Origin: Escherichia sp. MOD1-EC7003
Lineage (GTDB): Bacteria; Pseudomonadota; Gammaproteobacteria; Enterobacterales; Enterobacteriaceae
DNA length: 59,493 nt
Assembly: GCF_002965065.1 (NCBI RefSeq)
Contig: NZ_PTRE01000050.1
Span: forward strand, 1 to 59,493
Direction: 5' to 3'
In this document: positions 32,915 through 43,594 of the stretch, one piece after another
Layout: every line of letters begins with the position of its first letter
Numbering within the stretch: the stretch's first letter is position 1
The notes under the pieces: model-generated
Told to the model about the DNA's origin: nothing
The model's database searches: none
What the model saw: only the letters and a program-made list of their open reading frames with translations
Made by a program: the position numbers and the translations under genes

Positions 32915-35788
32915 TTACTGGTATTCGCTAATCGGTACGCAGGAGCAGAACAGGTTACGGTCGCCGTAAACATCATCCAGACGTTTCACTGTCGGCCAGT
33001 ATTTGTCTGCCACGCCTGCCGGGAATACGGCAACTTCACGGCTGTACGGATGCGCCCACTCGGCGACCAGTTCGTTCTGAATGTGCGGCGCGTTCACCAG
33101 TGGGTTATCTTCCAGTGGCCAGACACCAGCTTTCACCTGGTCAATCTCTGCGCGGATAGCCAGCATCGCATCGATAAAGCGATCCAGTTCCACTTTGCTT
33201 TCAGATTCAGTTGGTTCAACCATCAGCGTCCCCGCCACCGGGAACGACATGGTAGGCGCGTGGAAACCGTAGTCGATCAGGCGCTTGGCAATATCCAGTT
33301 CGCTGATGCCGGTTTCTTCTTTCAACGGACGAATGTCGAGAATACATTCGTGCGCCACGCGACCGTCGCGACCGGTATACAGCACCGGGAAGGCATCTTT
33401 CAGGCGGCTGGCAATGTAGTTGGCGTTGAGGATTGCCACCTGACTTGCTTTTTTCAGCCCTTCTGCGCCCATCATGCGGATGTACATCCAGCTGATTGGC
33501 AGAATGGATGCGCTACCAAACGGTGCTGCAGAAACCGCACTCTGACGGGTTAACATACCTTCGATTTGCACCACGCTATGACCCGGCACAAACGGCGCCA
33601 GATGCGATTTCACGCCGATTGGTCCCATACCTGGACCACCACCGCCGTGCGGAATGCAGAAAGTTTTATGCAGGTTGAGGTGCGAAACGTCCGCGCCAAT
33701 AAAGCCCGGCGAGGTAATGCCAACCTGAGCATTCATGTTCGCGCCATCAAGATAAACCTGACCACCGAACTGATGCACGATTTCACACACTTCACGGATC
33801 GTTTCTTCGTACACGCCGTGGGTGGAAGGATAGGTCACCATGATGCAGGAGAGATTATCGCCCGCCTGTTCTGCTTTCGCGCGCAGGTCAGCCAGATCGA
33901 TATTGCCATTTTTATCACACGCCACAACCACCACCTGCATTCCTGCCATATGTGCAGAAGCCGGGTTAGTACCGTGAGCAGAGGCCGGGATCAGGCAGAT
34001 ATCGCGATGCCCTTCATTGCGGCTTTCATGATAACGGCGAATCGCCAGCAGGCCCGCGTATTCGCCCTGTGCGCCAGAGTTAGGCTGCATACAAACGGCG
34101 TCGTAACCGGTCAGTTTCACCAGCCAGTCGGCCAGCTGCGCGATCATCTGCTGATAACCTTCGGCCTGTTCCGGCGGGCAGAACGGGTGTAGTTCGGCAA
34201 ACTCAGGCCAGGTGATCGGGATCATCTCAGCAGCGGCATTCAGTTTCATGGTGCAGGAACCCAGCGGGATCATCGCCTGATTCAGCGCCAGATCTTTACG
34301 CTCCAGCGAGTGCATATAGCGCATCATTTCGGTTTCGCTGTGATAGCGATTAAACACCGGATGGGTGAGGATTTCGTCGTCGCGCAGCATCGCAGGCTGA
34401 ATAGAGCGGCTATCGTGAGCCACGTCTTTGTCCAGCATGTCGATGTCCAGCCCGTGGTTATCGCCCAGCAGTATGCTGAAAAGCTGCATCACGTTTTCAC
34501 GCGTGGTGGTTTCATCAAGGGTGATCCCAACCGCGTTCAGAATATCGCTACGCAGGTTGATTTCAGCCGCTTCAGCACGCGCCAGTACGCTTGCTTTGTC
34601 TGTCACTTCCACACACAAGGTGTCGAAATAGTGCGTATGACGCAGCTTCAGGCCTTTTTGTTGCAGGCCCGCTGCCAGAATATCGGTCAGGCGATGGATG
34701 CGGTTAGCGATGCGTTTCAGGCCGACCGGGCCGTGATAAACGGCATACAGGCTGGCGATGTTTGCCAGCAGTACCTGGGAAGTACAAATGTTGGAGTTCG
34801 CTTTCTCACGGCGGATATGTTGCTCGCGAGTCTGCATCGCCATGCGCAGAGCGGTATTGCCAGCTGCATCTTTCGATACACCGATAATGCGACCCGGCAT
34901 CGAGCGTTTGTATTCATCTTTCGCCGCAAAGAATGCTGCGTGCGGGCCACCGTATCCCATCGGCACGCCGAAACGTTGTGCCGAACCAAAGACGATATCC
35001 GCGCCCTGTTTACCCGGCGCGGTTAAAAGCACCAGCGCCATAATATCGGCGGCGACGCTGACCACAATTTTGCGTGATTTCAGTTCGCTGATAAGCGCTG
35101 TGTAGTCGTGGATTTCACCGGTCGTGCCGACCTGCTGTAACAGCACGCCGAAGACGTCCTGATGGTCGAGCACTTTCTGCGCATCATCAACAATCACTTC
35201 AAAACCAAAGGATTCTGCACGAGTGCGGACCACATCCAGCGTTTGCGGATGCACGTCAGATGCAACGAAGAAGCGGTTGGCATTTTTCAGTTTACTGACG
35301 CGTTTCGCCATCGCCATTGCTTCGGCGGCAGCGGTGGCTTCGTCCAGCAAAGAAGCAGAGGCCATATCCAGCCCAGTCAAATCCAGCGTTACCTGCTGGA
35401 AGTTGAGCAGTGCTTCAAGGCGGCCCTGGGAGACTTCAGGTTGATACGGAGTATACGCGGTATACCAGCCTGGGTTTTCCAGCATATTGCGCAGAATAAC
35501 CGGCGGCAGCTGCACGGCGGTATAACCCATGCCGATGTAAGACGTGAAGCGTTTATTGCGACTGGCAATAGCCTTGAGTTCTGCCAGCGCGGCGTATTCG
35601 GTCGCCGGTGCGCCAACCTGTGGCGGGGTCGCAAGCTGAATATCTTTCGGCACTATCTGGCCTGTCAGCGCGTTTAACGATTGTGCGCCAACGGCATTCA
35701 GCATTTCTTGCTGTTGCGCGGCGTCCGGTCCGATATGGCGTTCAATAAAAGCGCCGCTGTTTTCAAGCTGGCTTAACGTCTGTGTCAT
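32915..35788 (-). CDS. gcvP: GcvP, glycine dehydrogenase (P-protein)
   Basis: A 957-residue PLP enzyme that decarboxylates glycine and loads the aminomethyl group onto the lipoyl arm of GcvH. The PLP lysine is in [18 protein letters not shown], with a Gly-rich stretch after it. It is the last gene of gcvT-gcvH-gcvP. The start at 35788 follows GAACCATCGCTC, a weak ribosome binding site. Full-length and nearly identical to K-12. Confidence 0.98.
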   Translation of the reverse strand: MTQTLSQLENSGAFIERHIGPDAAQQQEMLNAVGAQSLNALTGQIVPKDIQLATPPQVGAPATEYAALAELKAIASRNKRFTSYIGMGYTAVQLPPVILRNMLENPGWYTAYTPYQPEVSQGRLEALLNFQQVTLDLTGLDMASASLLDEATAAAEAMAMAKRVSKLKNANRFFVASDVHPQTLDVVRTRAESFGFEVIVDDAQKVLDHQDVFGVLLQQVGTTGEIHDYTALISELKSRKIVVSVAADIMALVLLTAPGKQGADIVFGSAQRFGVPMGYGGPHAAFFAAKDEYKRSMPGRIIGVSKDAAGNTALRMAMQTREQHIRREKANSNICTSQVLLANIASLYAVYHGPVGLKRIANRIHRLTDILAAGLQQKGLKLRHTHYFDTLCVEVTDKASVLARAEAAEINLRSDILNAVGITLDETTTRENVMQLFSILLGDNHGLDIDMLDKDVAHDSRSIQPAMLRDDEILTHPVFNRYHSETEMMRYMHSLERKDLALNQAMIPLGSCTMKLNAAAEMIPITWPEFAELHPFCPPEQAEGYQQMIAQLADWLVKLTGYDAVCMQPNSGAQGEYAGLLAIRRYHESRNEGHRDICLIPASAHGTNPASAHMAGMQVVVVACDKNGNIDLADLRAKAEQAGDNLSCIMVTYPSTHGVYEETIREVCEIVHQFGGQVYLDGANMNAQVGITSPGFIGADVSHLNLHKTFCIPHGGGGPGMGPIGVKSHLAPFVPGHSVVQIEGMLTRQSAVSAAPFGSASILPISWMYIRMMGAEGLKKASQVAILNANYIASRLKDAFPVLYTGRDGRVAHECILDIRPLKEETGISELDIAKRLIDYGFHAPTMSFPVAGTLMVEPTESESKVELDRFIDAMLAIRAEIDQVKAGVWPLEDNPLVNAPHIQNELVAEWAHPYSREVAVFPAGVADKYWPTVKRLDDVYGDRNLFCSCVPISEYQ

Positions 35789-35822
35789 GAGCGATGGTTC
35801 CTGAAACGTGCAGTGAATTGTG

Positions 35823-35898
35823 AACCTCTCTCCTTACGAAGAGAGTGAGAGTGAGGCGTGAATGTTCCTCACCCTGCTCCTCTCCCGCAGAAGAGGAA
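35823..35898. repeat. Imperfect inverted repeat, Box C-like
   Basis: Within the gcvH-gcvP spacer, GAGAGTGAGAGTGAGG is opposed by CCTCACCCTGCTCCTCTC, with a smaller hairpin on each side (CTCTC...GAGAG and CCTCT...AGAGG). The pattern of CCTCACCC plus CTCTCCC resembles the enterobacterial Box C-type intergenic repeat, though I cannot confirm the class. It may tune gcvP relative to gcvTH. Confidence 0.5.
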
Positions 35899-35906
35899 TA
35901 AAGCCG

Positions 35907-36296
35907 TTACTCGTCTTCTAACAATGCTTCGTATGCGGTTGCATCCAGCAGTGATTCCAGTTCGCTTTCATCACTGGCTTTGATTTTAAAGATCCAGCCG
36001 CCTGCATACGGTTCGCTGTTCACCAGTTCCGGGGAATCGCTCAGTACGTCGTTTACCGCCACGATTTCACCGCTTACTGGCGCATAAATGTCTGACGCTG
36101 CTTTTACCGATTCGGCAACCGCGCAGTCATCGCCCGCGCTTACCGTTGCACCCACTTCCGGCAGGTCAACAAACACCATATCGCCTAACAGCTCCTGGGC
36201 ATGTTCGGTGATGCCAACGGTGTAAGTGCCGTCGGCGTCTTTACGCAGCCATTCGTGTTCTTTGCTGTATTTCAGTTCTGCTGGTACGTTGCTCAT
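35907..36296 (-). CDS. gcvH: GcvH, lipoyl carrier protein
   Basis: The 129-residue H-protein of the glycine cleavage system. Lipoylation occurs at Lys65 in [12 protein letters not shown]. It shuttles the aminomethyl group between GcvP, GcvT and Lpd. The ATG at 36296 gives MSNVPAEL; the codon before it is also ATG and could be used. It lies between gcvT (23 bases) and gcvP. Confidence 0.98.
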   Translation of the reverse strand: MSNVPAELKYSKEHEWLRKDADGTYTVGITEHAQELLGDMVFVDLPEVGATVSAGDDCAVAESVKAASDIYAPVSGEIVAVNDVLSDSPELVNSEPYAGGWIFKIKASDESELESLLDATAYEALLEDE

Positions 36297-36319
36297 CAAT
36301 CAATCTCCAAAAAAGTAAA

Positions 36320-37414
36320 TCACGCGACGGCTTTGCCGTTACGCACAAAAACAGGTTTCGTCACTTTAACCGGCATTTCACGGTTGCGAATTTGCACAAT
36401 CGCCGTTTCGCCAATACCTTCCGGCACACGCGCCAGCGCAATGCTGTAACCCAGCGTTGGGGAGAAAGTACCACTGGTGATAACACCTTCATGCTGGTTG
36501 CCCTGCGCATCGGTAAAACGTACCGGCAGTTCATTACGCAGCACGCCTTTTTCGGTCATCACCAGACCAACCAGTTTTTCTGTGCCATGTTCACGCTGCG
36601 CTTCCAGCGCTTCACGACCGATAAAGTCACGCTCTGCCGGTTCCCAGGCGATAGTCCAGCTCATGTTGGCGGCTAAAGGAGAAATAGTTTCGTCCATATC
36701 CTGACCATAAAGATTCATCCCTGCCTCCAGACGCAGCGTGTCACGCGCGCCCAGACCGCAGGGCTTAACGCCAGCGTCCACCAGCGCTCGCCAGAAATCT
36801 GCCGCTTTTTCATTGGGTAGCGCAATTTCATAGCCCGCTTCACCGGTGTAACCGGTGGTGGCAATAAACAGATCGCCCACCTGTACGCCAAAGAACGGTT
36901 TCATCCCTTCCACGGCCTGACGCTGAGCGTCATTAAACAGTGTGGCAGCTTTTGCCTGGGCATTCGGCCCTTGTACGGCAATCATGGAAAGGTCATCACG
37001 AACGGTTATTTCAATGCTGAAGGGTTCAGCGTGTTGGGTAATCCAGGAGAGGTCTTTTTCGCGGGTGGCAGAGTTAACAACGAGGCGGAAGAAATCTTCA
37101 GTAAAGTAGTAGACAATCAGGTCATCTATCACCCCGCCAGAGGCGTTCAACATCCCCGAGTAAAGGGCTTTGCCACTTTTGGTGAGCTTCGCCACATCAT
37201 TCGCCAGCAGATAACGCAGAAACTCCCGGGTGCGACTGCCGCGAAGATCGACGATGGTCATATGTGACACATCAAACATTCCGGCATCGGTACGTACCGC
37301 ATGATGTTCGTCGATTTGCGAACCGTAATGCAGCGGCATCATCCAGCCGTGGAAATCCACCATGCGAGCGCCGCAAAGCGTGTGTTGTTCGTACAAAGGA
37401 GTCTGTTGTGCCAT
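36320..37414 (-). CDS. gcvT: GcvT, aminomethyltransferase (T-protein)
   Basis: The 364-residue T-protein, moving the methylene group from aminomethyl-lipoyl GcvH to tetrahydrofolate and releasing ammonia. The folate-binding region contains [12 protein letters not shown], with the catalytic Asp. It heads gcvTHP. The reading frame is open for another 54 codons upstream, but the ATG at 37414 with GAGGACAAG gives the known N-terminus MAQQTPLY. Confidence 0.97.
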   Translation of the reverse strand: MAQQTPLYEQHTLCGARMVDFHGWMMPLHYGSQIDEHHAVRTDAGMFDVSHMTIVDLRGSRTREFLRYLLANDVAKLTKSGKALYSGMLNASGGVIDDLIVYYFTEDFFRLVVNSATREKDLSWITQHAEPFSIEITVRDDLSMIAVQGPNAQAKAATLFNDAQRQAVEGMKPFFGVQVGDLFIATTGYTGEAGYEIALPNEKAADFWRALVDAGVKPCGLGARDTLRLEAGMNLYGQDMDETISPLAANMSWTIAWEPAERDFIGREALEAQREHGTEKLVGLVMTEKGVLRNELPVRFTDAQGNQHEGVITSGTFSPTLGYSIALARVPEGIGETAIVQIRNREMPVKVTKPVFVRNGKAVA

Positions 37415-37787
37415 CTTGTCCTCATTGAATAAGCGGGGCTGACAACTTTTCATGATGAAATTATCACCACGAAACCCAGCATCGGAGCCACTCCCGGTCC
37501 CCAACGCAATCGTTCTCTTTTGCCTGAACTTACCACCGAAACAGACTGTTAACCATAAGGTAAAATTGATCATCACATTAGCTTATGGTTAAAAACCGCC
37601 AAAATCTCAACAGAACAAAAAACCAAAAAACACATCAACTTCTATACAAAGATGATGCGATGAGAAAATTAATTTGCATAAGACAATATTAAGAGCTGAA
37701 AAAATGTCAAATAACACTAAATCAAAAATTCATGATATTAGAAAATGTAATGCGAAAATGCAGGTGAAATTAGTTTATTTCAAATGA
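37415..37787 (-). promoter_or_regulatory. gcvTHP control region
   Basis: An AT-rich 373-bp region. Three CTAAT motifs (read on the minus strand), the core of the GcvA binding sites, occur at 37577-37581, 37737-37741 and 37769-37773. That is one near the promoter and two about 160-190 bp further up, the spacing known for GcvA sites in K-12. The AT-rich middle (37560-37770) is suited to Lrp wrapping. In K-12 the operon is activated by GcvA with glycine and by Lrp, and repressed by GcvR and PurR. I do not assign the -10/-35 boxes. Confidence 0.7.
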
Positions 37788-37818
37788 GGAAAATCTCCCG
37801 GCGAAAAAACCGGGAGAT
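37788..37818 (-). terminator. Terminator of the ubiI operon
   Basis: On the minus strand a 9-bp stem ATCTCCCGG/CCGGGAGAT with an 8-base loop is followed by TTTCC. It ends the ygfB-pepP-ubiH-ubiI transcript before the gcv control region. Confidence 0.8.
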
Positions 37819-37860
37819 GAAAGTGTGATGGGTATCAAATAAACAGCAGAAGAGAAATTT

Positions 37861-39063
37861 TTAACGCAGCCATTCAGGCAAATCGTTTAATCCCATTGCC
37901 TGACGGATAAGTTGTGGCTTAACGCCAGGAAGCGTGTCGGCCAGTTTCAGACCAATATCACGCAGCAATTTTTTCGCCGGATTAGCCCCGGAAAACAGAT
38001 CGCGAAAGCCCTGCATACCTGCCAGCATCAGCGCCGCGCTGTGCTTGCGGCTACGCTCATAGCGACGCAGATAAATGTACTGCCCGATGTCTTTACCCTG
38101 ACGATGTAACCGTTTCAGTTCGGCAATCAGCTCTGCGGCATCCATAAAGCCGAGATTTACCCCCTGCCCCGCCAGCGGGTGAATGGTATGCGCGGCGTCG
38201 CCCACCAGCGCCAGACGGTGCGCGGCAAACTGGCGCGCATAACGCCCCGTCAGCGGGAACACCTGACGCTCGCTCTCAACCTTGCATAAGCCCAGGCGAT
38301 TATCAAAAGCGATATTTAACGCGCGATTAAATTCGTCTTCCCCTGCCTGCTGCATCCGCAGCGCTTCCTCTGGCGACAGTGACCAGACAATCGAGCAAAG
38401 ATGCGGATCGCTAAGTGGTAAAAAGGCCAGAATACCGTCGCCATGGAAAACCTGCCGCGCCACCGCATCATGCGGCTCTTCCGTGCGAATGGTCGCCACC
38501 AGCGCGTGATGCTGATAATCCCAGAAAGTCAGCGGAATATCGGCTTTGTTGCGCAACCAGGAATGAGCACCGTCCGCACCAATCACCAAACGCGCCGTTA
38601 ACATACTGCCGTCTTTCAGCGTCAGGAAGGTTTCATTTTCTCCCCAGGCGACCTGCTGTAATTCTGCTGGGGCTAACAGAGTGATATCTGACGACTGCTG
38701 CGCTTTGTTCCACAGCGCGTAGTGAATCACTGAGTTTTCAACGATATATCCAAGATGGCTATAGCCCATGCTTTGATCGTCAAACGAGATGTGACCAAAA
38801 CTGTCTTTATCCCACACTTCCATACCGTGATAACAGCTGGCTCTGCGGGAGAGTATGTCCTGCCAGACGCCAAGACGGGTGAGTAATTTTTCGCTGGCGG
38901 CATTAATAGCCGAAACGCGCAGTTGTGGTGGTGCATCTGCCGCCAGAGGTTGCGGTACGCGCTGCTCCAGTACGGCAACGCGTAAGCCGCTGCCCTGCAA
39001 GCCGCAGGCAATCACCAGCCCCACCATGCCGCCGCCAACAATGGCTACATCAACACTTTGCAT
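37861..39063 (-). CDS. ubiI: UbiI (VisC), ubiquinone C5 hydroxylase
   Basis: A 400-residue FAD-dependent monooxygenase of the UbiH/UbiF/UbiI group, catalysing C5 hydroxylation in aerobic ubiquinone synthesis. It has the dinucleotide motif GGGMVGLVIACGL at the N-terminus, and GADGAHSWLR and GDAAHTIHPLAGQGVNLG further on. It follows ubiH by 22 bases. Confidence 0.97.
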   Translation of the reverse strand: MQSVDVAIVGGGMVGLVIACGLQGSGLRVAVLEQRVPQPLAADAPPQLRVSAINAASEKLLTRLGVWQDILSRRASCYHGMEVWDKDSFGHISFDDQSMGYSHLGYIVENSVIHYALWNKAQQSSDITLLAPAELQQVAWGENETFLTLKDGSMLTARLVIGADGAHSWLRNKADIPLTFWDYQHHALVATIRTEEPHDAVARQVFHGDGILAFLPLSDPHLCSIVWSLSPEEALRMQQAGEDEFNRALNIAFDNRLGLCKVESERQVFPLTGRYARQFAAHRLALVGDAAHTIHPLAGQGVNLGFMDAAELIAELKRLHRQGKDIGQYIYLRRYERSRKHSAALMLAGMQGFRDLFSGANPAKKLLRDIGLKLADTLPGVKPQLIRQAMGLNDLPEWLR

Positions 39064-39085
39064 TGTTTATTCCTTAAAACCGCCT

Positions 39086-40264
39086 TCAACGCGCCACCCA
39101 ACCGAGGGTGCGCTGCGCCAGCACATCGCGTGCCGGGGTAAATAATTCCATCGTCATCAGCCCGATGTTGCGCCCGATAACCAGTGGTGCCCAACGATTA
39201 GCAAAAAGATGTACAAGGCTGTCCGTGACGCCGATGGTCGCTTCACGATCGCTCTGCCGACGCTGCTGATAACGGCACAATACGCCGTAATCACCAATGT
39301 CTTCTCCGCGCTCCTGCGCCTGAGTCAGGGTTTCCGCAAGGCTCATGACATCACGCATACCGAGGTTAAACCCTTGCCCGGCGATCGGGTGCAGGGTTTG
39401 CGCCGCATTGCCCACCAGCACGGTGCGATGGGTAATAGGTTTGGTGGCGCGGGTTAACACCAGTGGATAAGCACTGCGTTTACCGGCGTGGGTAATTTGC
39501 CCCAGTCGCCAGCCAAAGGCAGACTGGAGTTCACGGCAAAACGTCTCGTCGCTCCACGCCAGCACCTCTTCACGCCGTTCCAGTGGATGACACCAGACCA
39601 GCGAACAGCGTCCGTCAGACATCGGCAACATCGCCAGTGGGCCATGTTGCGTGAAGCGTTCAAAAGCGCGCCCTTCGTGCGCAACGGAGGTCGCAACATT
39701 CGCAATCACTGCCAGTTGTTCATAAGGCTCCTGCTGCCAGTCAACGCCGCACGCGGTGGCTAACGCTGAATGGGTGCCGTCAGCCGCCACCAGCACGTGG
39801 CTCATCAGCGTCTCACCACTCTCCAGCGTCACTTCAACGTGACTCTGAGTACGGGCAACGTTAGCCACGCGATCAGGGCAATGCAGCGTTACGCCTGGTG
39901 CTTTGCGCAGCAAGGCAAACAGCCGTTGCCCGACATTGTGCAATTCGACAACCTGCCCCAGCGCCGCCAGTTGGTAATCTTCTGCAGCGAGGGTAACGAA
40001 TCCGGCATGACCACGATCGCTGACATGTACGGTGGTGATGGCGGTTGCGCAATCAGCCAAAGATTGCCAGACACCAATGCGCGCCAGTTGCTGACAAGTG
40101 CCGGCTGCCAGCGCAATAGCTCGTCCATCAAAGCCCGGATGAGCATGTGACTCTGGCGCGGTCGCTTCAATCAAATGTATCGGCAGCGCCCCGTGACTTA
40201 ACCGGGAAATAGCCAGCGCCAGCGTCGCGCCCGCCATGCCACCACCGACGATGATTACGCTCAT
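39086..40264 (-). CDS. ubiH: UbiH, ubiquinone C1 hydroxylase
   Basis: A 392-residue FAD monooxygenase, paralogous to its neighbour UbiI, acting at the C1 hydroxylation step. FAD motifs are GGGMAGATLALAIS, AADGTHSALA and GNAAQTLHPIAGQGFNLG. Its ATG overlaps the pepP stop codon by 4 bases (ATGA), showing coupling. Confidence 0.97.
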   Translation of the reverse strand: MSVIIVGGGMAGATLALAISRLSHGALPIHLIEATAPESHAHPGFDGRAIALAAGTCQQLARIGVWQSLADCATAITTVHVSDRGHAGFVTLAAEDYQLAALGQVVELHNVGQRLFALLRKAPGVTLHCPDRVANVARTQSHVEVTLESGETLMSHVLVAADGTHSALATACGVDWQQEPYEQLAVIANVATSVAHEGRAFERFTQHGPLAMLPMSDGRCSLVWCHPLERREEVLAWSDETFCRELQSAFGWRLGQITHAGKRSAYPLVLTRATKPITHRTVLVGNAAQTLHPIAGQGFNLGMRDVMSLAETLTQAQERGEDIGDYGVLCRYQQRRQSDREATIGVTDSLVHLFANRWAPLVIGRNIGLMTMELFTPARDVLAQRTLGWVAR

Positions 40265-41586
40265 TGCTTTCTCGCAGCTGCCATTAACGCTTCAATTTCT
40301 TCTGGCTTTTTCACCACACTGGCGGTGAGGTTTTCGTTGCCGGTTTCGGTAATCACAATATCGTCTTCAATACGAACACCGATACCGCGATATTGTTCTG
40401 GCACATCTGCATCCGGCGCAATATACAGCCCAGGCTCTACGGTCAGTACCATGCCCGGCTCAAGAATGCGCGAGCGCTCCTGACCATAAACACCCACGTC
40501 ATGGACATCCAGACCTAACCAATGGCTAAGGCCATGCATAAAGAAAGGACGATAGGCGTTCTGAGCGATCAGTTCATCTACGTCACCCTTCAGGATGCCG
40601 AGTTTTACCAGACCGCTAACCATGATGCGCACCACTTCACCAGTGACGTCCTGAATGGAAGTTCCCGGACGATACAGGCGCAGGCTGGTTTCAAGAGACT
40701 CCAGCACAATGTCGTAGATTTCACGCTGAGCCTGAGAGAATTTACCGTTGACCGGGAAGGTGCGGGTAATATCGCCAGCGTAACCTTTGTATTCACAGCC
40801 AGCATCAATCAACACCAGATCACCGTCACGCAGTTCACACTCGTTTTCGGTGTAGTGCAGAATGCAGCCGTTTTCACCGCTGCCGACAATGGTGTTATAG
40901 GAAGGATAGCGCGCACCGTGACGGTTAAATTCGTGGTGAATTTCGCCTTCCAGATGGTACTCAAACATTCCCGGACGGCATTTTTCCATCGCCCGGGTAT
41001 GCGCCAGGGCGGTGATTTCCCCTGCGCGGCGAAGTACGGCAATCTCTTCTGGTGATTTGAACAGGCGCATTTCATGAACACCAGGACGCCAGTCGATCAT
41101 CGTTGCCGGTGCGGTGAGATTTTGCCGCGAGCCTTTACGCAGTTTTTCCAGCGCACTATTCACGATTTCATCAGCATATGCATATTCACCCTGGGCGTGG
41201 TAAACCACATCCAGACCATTAAGCAGTTGATAAAGTTGCTGATTGATTTCACTGAACGCCAGTGCGCGGTCAACGCCCAGTTTCTCTGGCGCAGCATCCT
41301 GGCCTAAGCGACGACCAAACCAGATCTCTGCCGTCAGGTCACGAACGCGGTTAAACAGAACGCTGTGGTTATGAGTGTCATCACTTTTAATCAGCACCAG
41401 CACCGCTTCCGGTTCGTTAAAGCCGGTGAAGTACCAGAAGTCACTGTTCTGACGATAGGGGTATTCGCTGTCGGCGCTACGTGTTACTTCTGGTGCAGCA
41501 AAAATCAGCGCGGCGCTGCCGGGTTGCATTTGCTCCACCAGGGCCTGACGGCGACGCTGAAATTCTTGCTGGGATATCTCACTCAT
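40261..41586 (-). CDS. pepP: PepP, Xaa-Pro aminopeptidase
   Basis: A 441-residue manganese-dependent aminopeptidase P, removing N-terminal residues before proline. The pita-bread metal ligands are in LIDAGCEY, GDITRTFP, HGLSHWLGLDVHD, VEPGLYI and RIEDDIVIT. I chose the ATG at 41586 (GGAGAG upstream) giving MSEISQQE; the frame extends 71 codons further up without a ribosome binding site and into ygfB. Confidence 0.97.
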   Translation of the reverse strand: MSEISQQEFQRRRQALVEQMQPGSAALIFAAPEVTRSADSEYPYRQNSDFWYFTGFNEPEAVLVLIKSDDTHNHSVLFNRVRDLTAEIWFGRRLGQDAAPEKLGVDRALAFSEINQQLYQLLNGLDVVYHAQGEYAYADEIVNSALEKLRKGSRQNLTAPATMIDWRPGVHEMRLFKSPEEIAVLRRAGEITALAHTRAMEKCRPGMFEYHLEGEIHHEFNRHGARYPSYNTIVGSGENGCILHYTENECELRDGDLVLIDAGCEYKGYAGDITRTFPVNGKFSQAQREIYDIVLESLETSLRLYRPGTSIQDVTGEVVRIMVSGLVKLGILKGDVDELIAQNAYRPFFMHGLSHWLGLDVHDVGVYGQERSRILEPGMVLTVEPGLYIAPDADVPEQYRGIGVRIEDDIVITETGNENLTASVVKKPEEIEALMAAARKQ

Positions 41587-41611
41587 AACTCTCTCCTTAC
41601 GTTTTTTGTTT

Positions 41612-42190
41612 TTAGTGTAGAGTCGGTTTTTGTACTTCTGGCGCGGTCGGTTGCGGATGAGTAAAGGTGTCGTGGCATAACAGCGCGGCAACACGGACGT
41701 ACTCGATGATCTCTTCAAGCGACATTTCAAGCTCTTCCTGATCTTCGTCTTCGTCGTAGCCCAGCTGCGCGATGTTACGCAGATCGTCGATGGCTTCACC
41801 GGTTTCGCCGGTCACTTTGTCCAGCGTCGGTTGCGTAACGCCAAGACCAAGCAGGAAGTGATTGACCCAACCGGCCAGCGCATCAGCACGATCGAAAACG
41901 CTGACGTCATCGCCATCAGGCAGATAAAGCTGAAAAAGGAAGCCATCATCCTGCAGGGCATCGCTGGTGGCAGAGTGCATTTTGCGCAGTGCCTGTGCCA
42001 GCTCATGACCGAAAGCCATGCCTTCGTTCGTCAGGTCGTGAAGTAGCGGCAGCCATGAGCTGTCATCGTTACCGCCACAGATCATCCCGCTGAGTAAACC
42101 ATGCATCTCAGCAGGTGTCAGACCCGTCCCTTGTTGGTTCAGATACTGGTTCATTTCGTTGTAACCAGGCATTTCGTTCTGTATAGACAT
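41612..42190 (-). CDS. ygfB: YgfB family (UPF0149) protein
   Basis: A 192-residue helical acidic protein of the YgfB/YecA family. The C-terminal part is rich in Asp and Glu ([15 protein letters not shown]). In Pseudomonas a YgfB homologue modulates transcription of an amidase gene, but in Escherichia no role is established. The start at 42190 gives MSIQNEMP; an alternative ATG is two codons earlier. It is the first gene of ygfB-pepP-ubiH-ubiI and divergent from zapA. Confidence 0.93.
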   Translation of the reverse strand: MSIQNEMPGYNEMNQYLNQQGTGLTPAEMHGLLSGMICGGNDDSSWLPLLHDLTNEGMAFGHELAQALRKMHSATSDALQDDGFLFQLYLPDGDDVSVFDRADALAGWVNHFLLGLGVTQPTLDKVTGETGEAIDDLRNIAQLGYDEDEDQEELEMSLEEIIEYVRVAALLCHDTFTHPQPTAPEVQKPTLH

Positions 42191-42291
42191 AAGCATTCGT
42201 CGTCAAAGGGAGGAATATTCATGATATGCTACCACTTTGGGCCCTGGTGGACCAGAAAAGGGCTTGTCTCTTCTCATCAGGGTAGCTATAG

Positions 42292-42687
<396 letters not shown>

Positions 42688-42728
42688 CACTTTTCGGTTT
42701 ACTGTGATAGAGTAACCGTGAAGACAAA

Positions 42729-42912
42729 ATTTCTCTGAGATGTTCGCAAGCGGGCCAGTCCCCTGAGCCGATATTTCATACCACAAGAATGTGGCGCTCC
42801 GCGGTTGGTGAGCATGCTCGGTCCGTCCGAGAAGCCTTAAAACTGCGACGACACATTCACCTTGAACCAAGGGTTCAAGGGTTACAGCCTGCGGCGGCAT
42901 CTCGGAGATTCC
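42729..42912 (+). ncRNA. ssrS: 6S RNA
   Basis: The 184-nt regulator of sigma-70 RNA polymerase, starting ATTTCTCTGAGATGTTCGC and ending CGGCATCTCGGAGATTCC. The closing stem pairs ATTTCTCTGAGATG with CATCTCGGAGATT, and the large internal bulge that mimics an open promoter lies between. It is highly expressed in stationary phase. It is processed from a transcript continuing into fau. The sequence and length are those of K-12. Confidence 0.98.
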
Positions 42913-42932
42913 CTTCTTATCTGGCAGCAGCC

Positions 42933-43535
42933 ATGACGCAACAACCAGAACGCCCACAAACATTATCCCGACAAGAAATCCGCAAAATGATTCGGCAACG
43001 TCGTCGTGCGTTAACGCCGGAACAACAGCAGGAAATGGGTCAACAAGCCGCTACCCGGATGATGACTTATCCCCCGGTGGTGATGGCACATACGGTCGCT
43101 CTATTCCTCTCTTTTGATGGCGAACTCGACACCCAGCCACTCATAGAACAACTCTGGCGCGCCGGTAAGCGCGTATATCTTCCCGTTTTGCATCCCTTTA
43201 GTGCCGGTAATTTGCTGTTCCTGAATTACCATCCGCAAAGCGAACTGGTAATGAACAGGTTGAAGATCCATGAGCCAAAACTGGATGTGCGTGACGTTCT
43301 TCCTCTTTCCCGATTAGACGTGTTGATCACACCGCTGGTCGCCTTTGATGAGTACGGTCAGCGCCTGGGAATGGGCGGTGGTTTTTATGATCGGACCTTA
43401 CAAAACTGGCAGCACTATAAACTGCAACCGGTAGGTTATGCGCATGATTGTCAGTTGGTGGAAAAACTCCCCGTTGAAGAGTGGGATATCCCACTTCCTG
43501 CGGTGGTTACACCGTCGAAAGTCTGGGAGTGGTGA
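42933..43535 (+). CDS. fau: Fau (YgfA), 5-formyl-THF cyclo-ligase family
   Basis: A 200-residue protein of the 5-formyltetrahydrofolate cyclo-ligase family, with the signature GMGGGFYDRTL and an N-terminal Arg/Lys-rich helix (RKMIRQRRRALTPE). The predicted reaction converts 5-formyl-THF to 5,10-methenyl-THF using ATP. I chose the ATG at 42933 because the helix is part of the family fold. A shorter start at 42987 (MIRQRRRA, 182 residues) is used in some annotations. It is cotranscribed with 6S RNA, and in K-12 has been tied to biofilm and persister phenotypes. Confidence 0.92.
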   Translation: MTQQPERPQTLSRQEIRKMIRQRRRALTPEQQQEMGQQAATRMMTYPPVVMAHTVALFLSFDGELDTQPLIEQLWRAGKRVYLPVLHPFSAGNLLFLNYHPQSELVMNRLKIHEPKLDVRDVLPLSRLDVLITPLVAFDEYGQRLGMGGGFYDRTLQNWQHYKLQPVGYAHDCQLVEKLPVEEWDIPLPAVVTPSKVWEW

Positions 43536-43560
43536 GGGCGACACATCTGCATCGCCCTGA

Positions 43561-43589
43561 TTGACATCGTTGATTCTTTGACCTAATTT
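43561..43589 (+). promoter_or_regulatory. Promoter of the sib antitoxin RNA
   Basis: A consensus -35 TTGACA (43561-43566), an exact 17-bp spacer and -10 TAATTT (43584-43589) place transcription about 6 bases before GTAAGGGTAAGG, the start of Sib RNAs. It is expected to be strong and constitutive, as for known sib genes. Confidence 0.8.
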
Positions 43590-43594
43590 AGTGA

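Noticed and set aside
35823..35898. Repeated GAG/CTC blocks as a CRISPR array
   Set aside because: They form one imperfect palindrome rather than regular repeats with unique spacers, and no cas genes are nearby.
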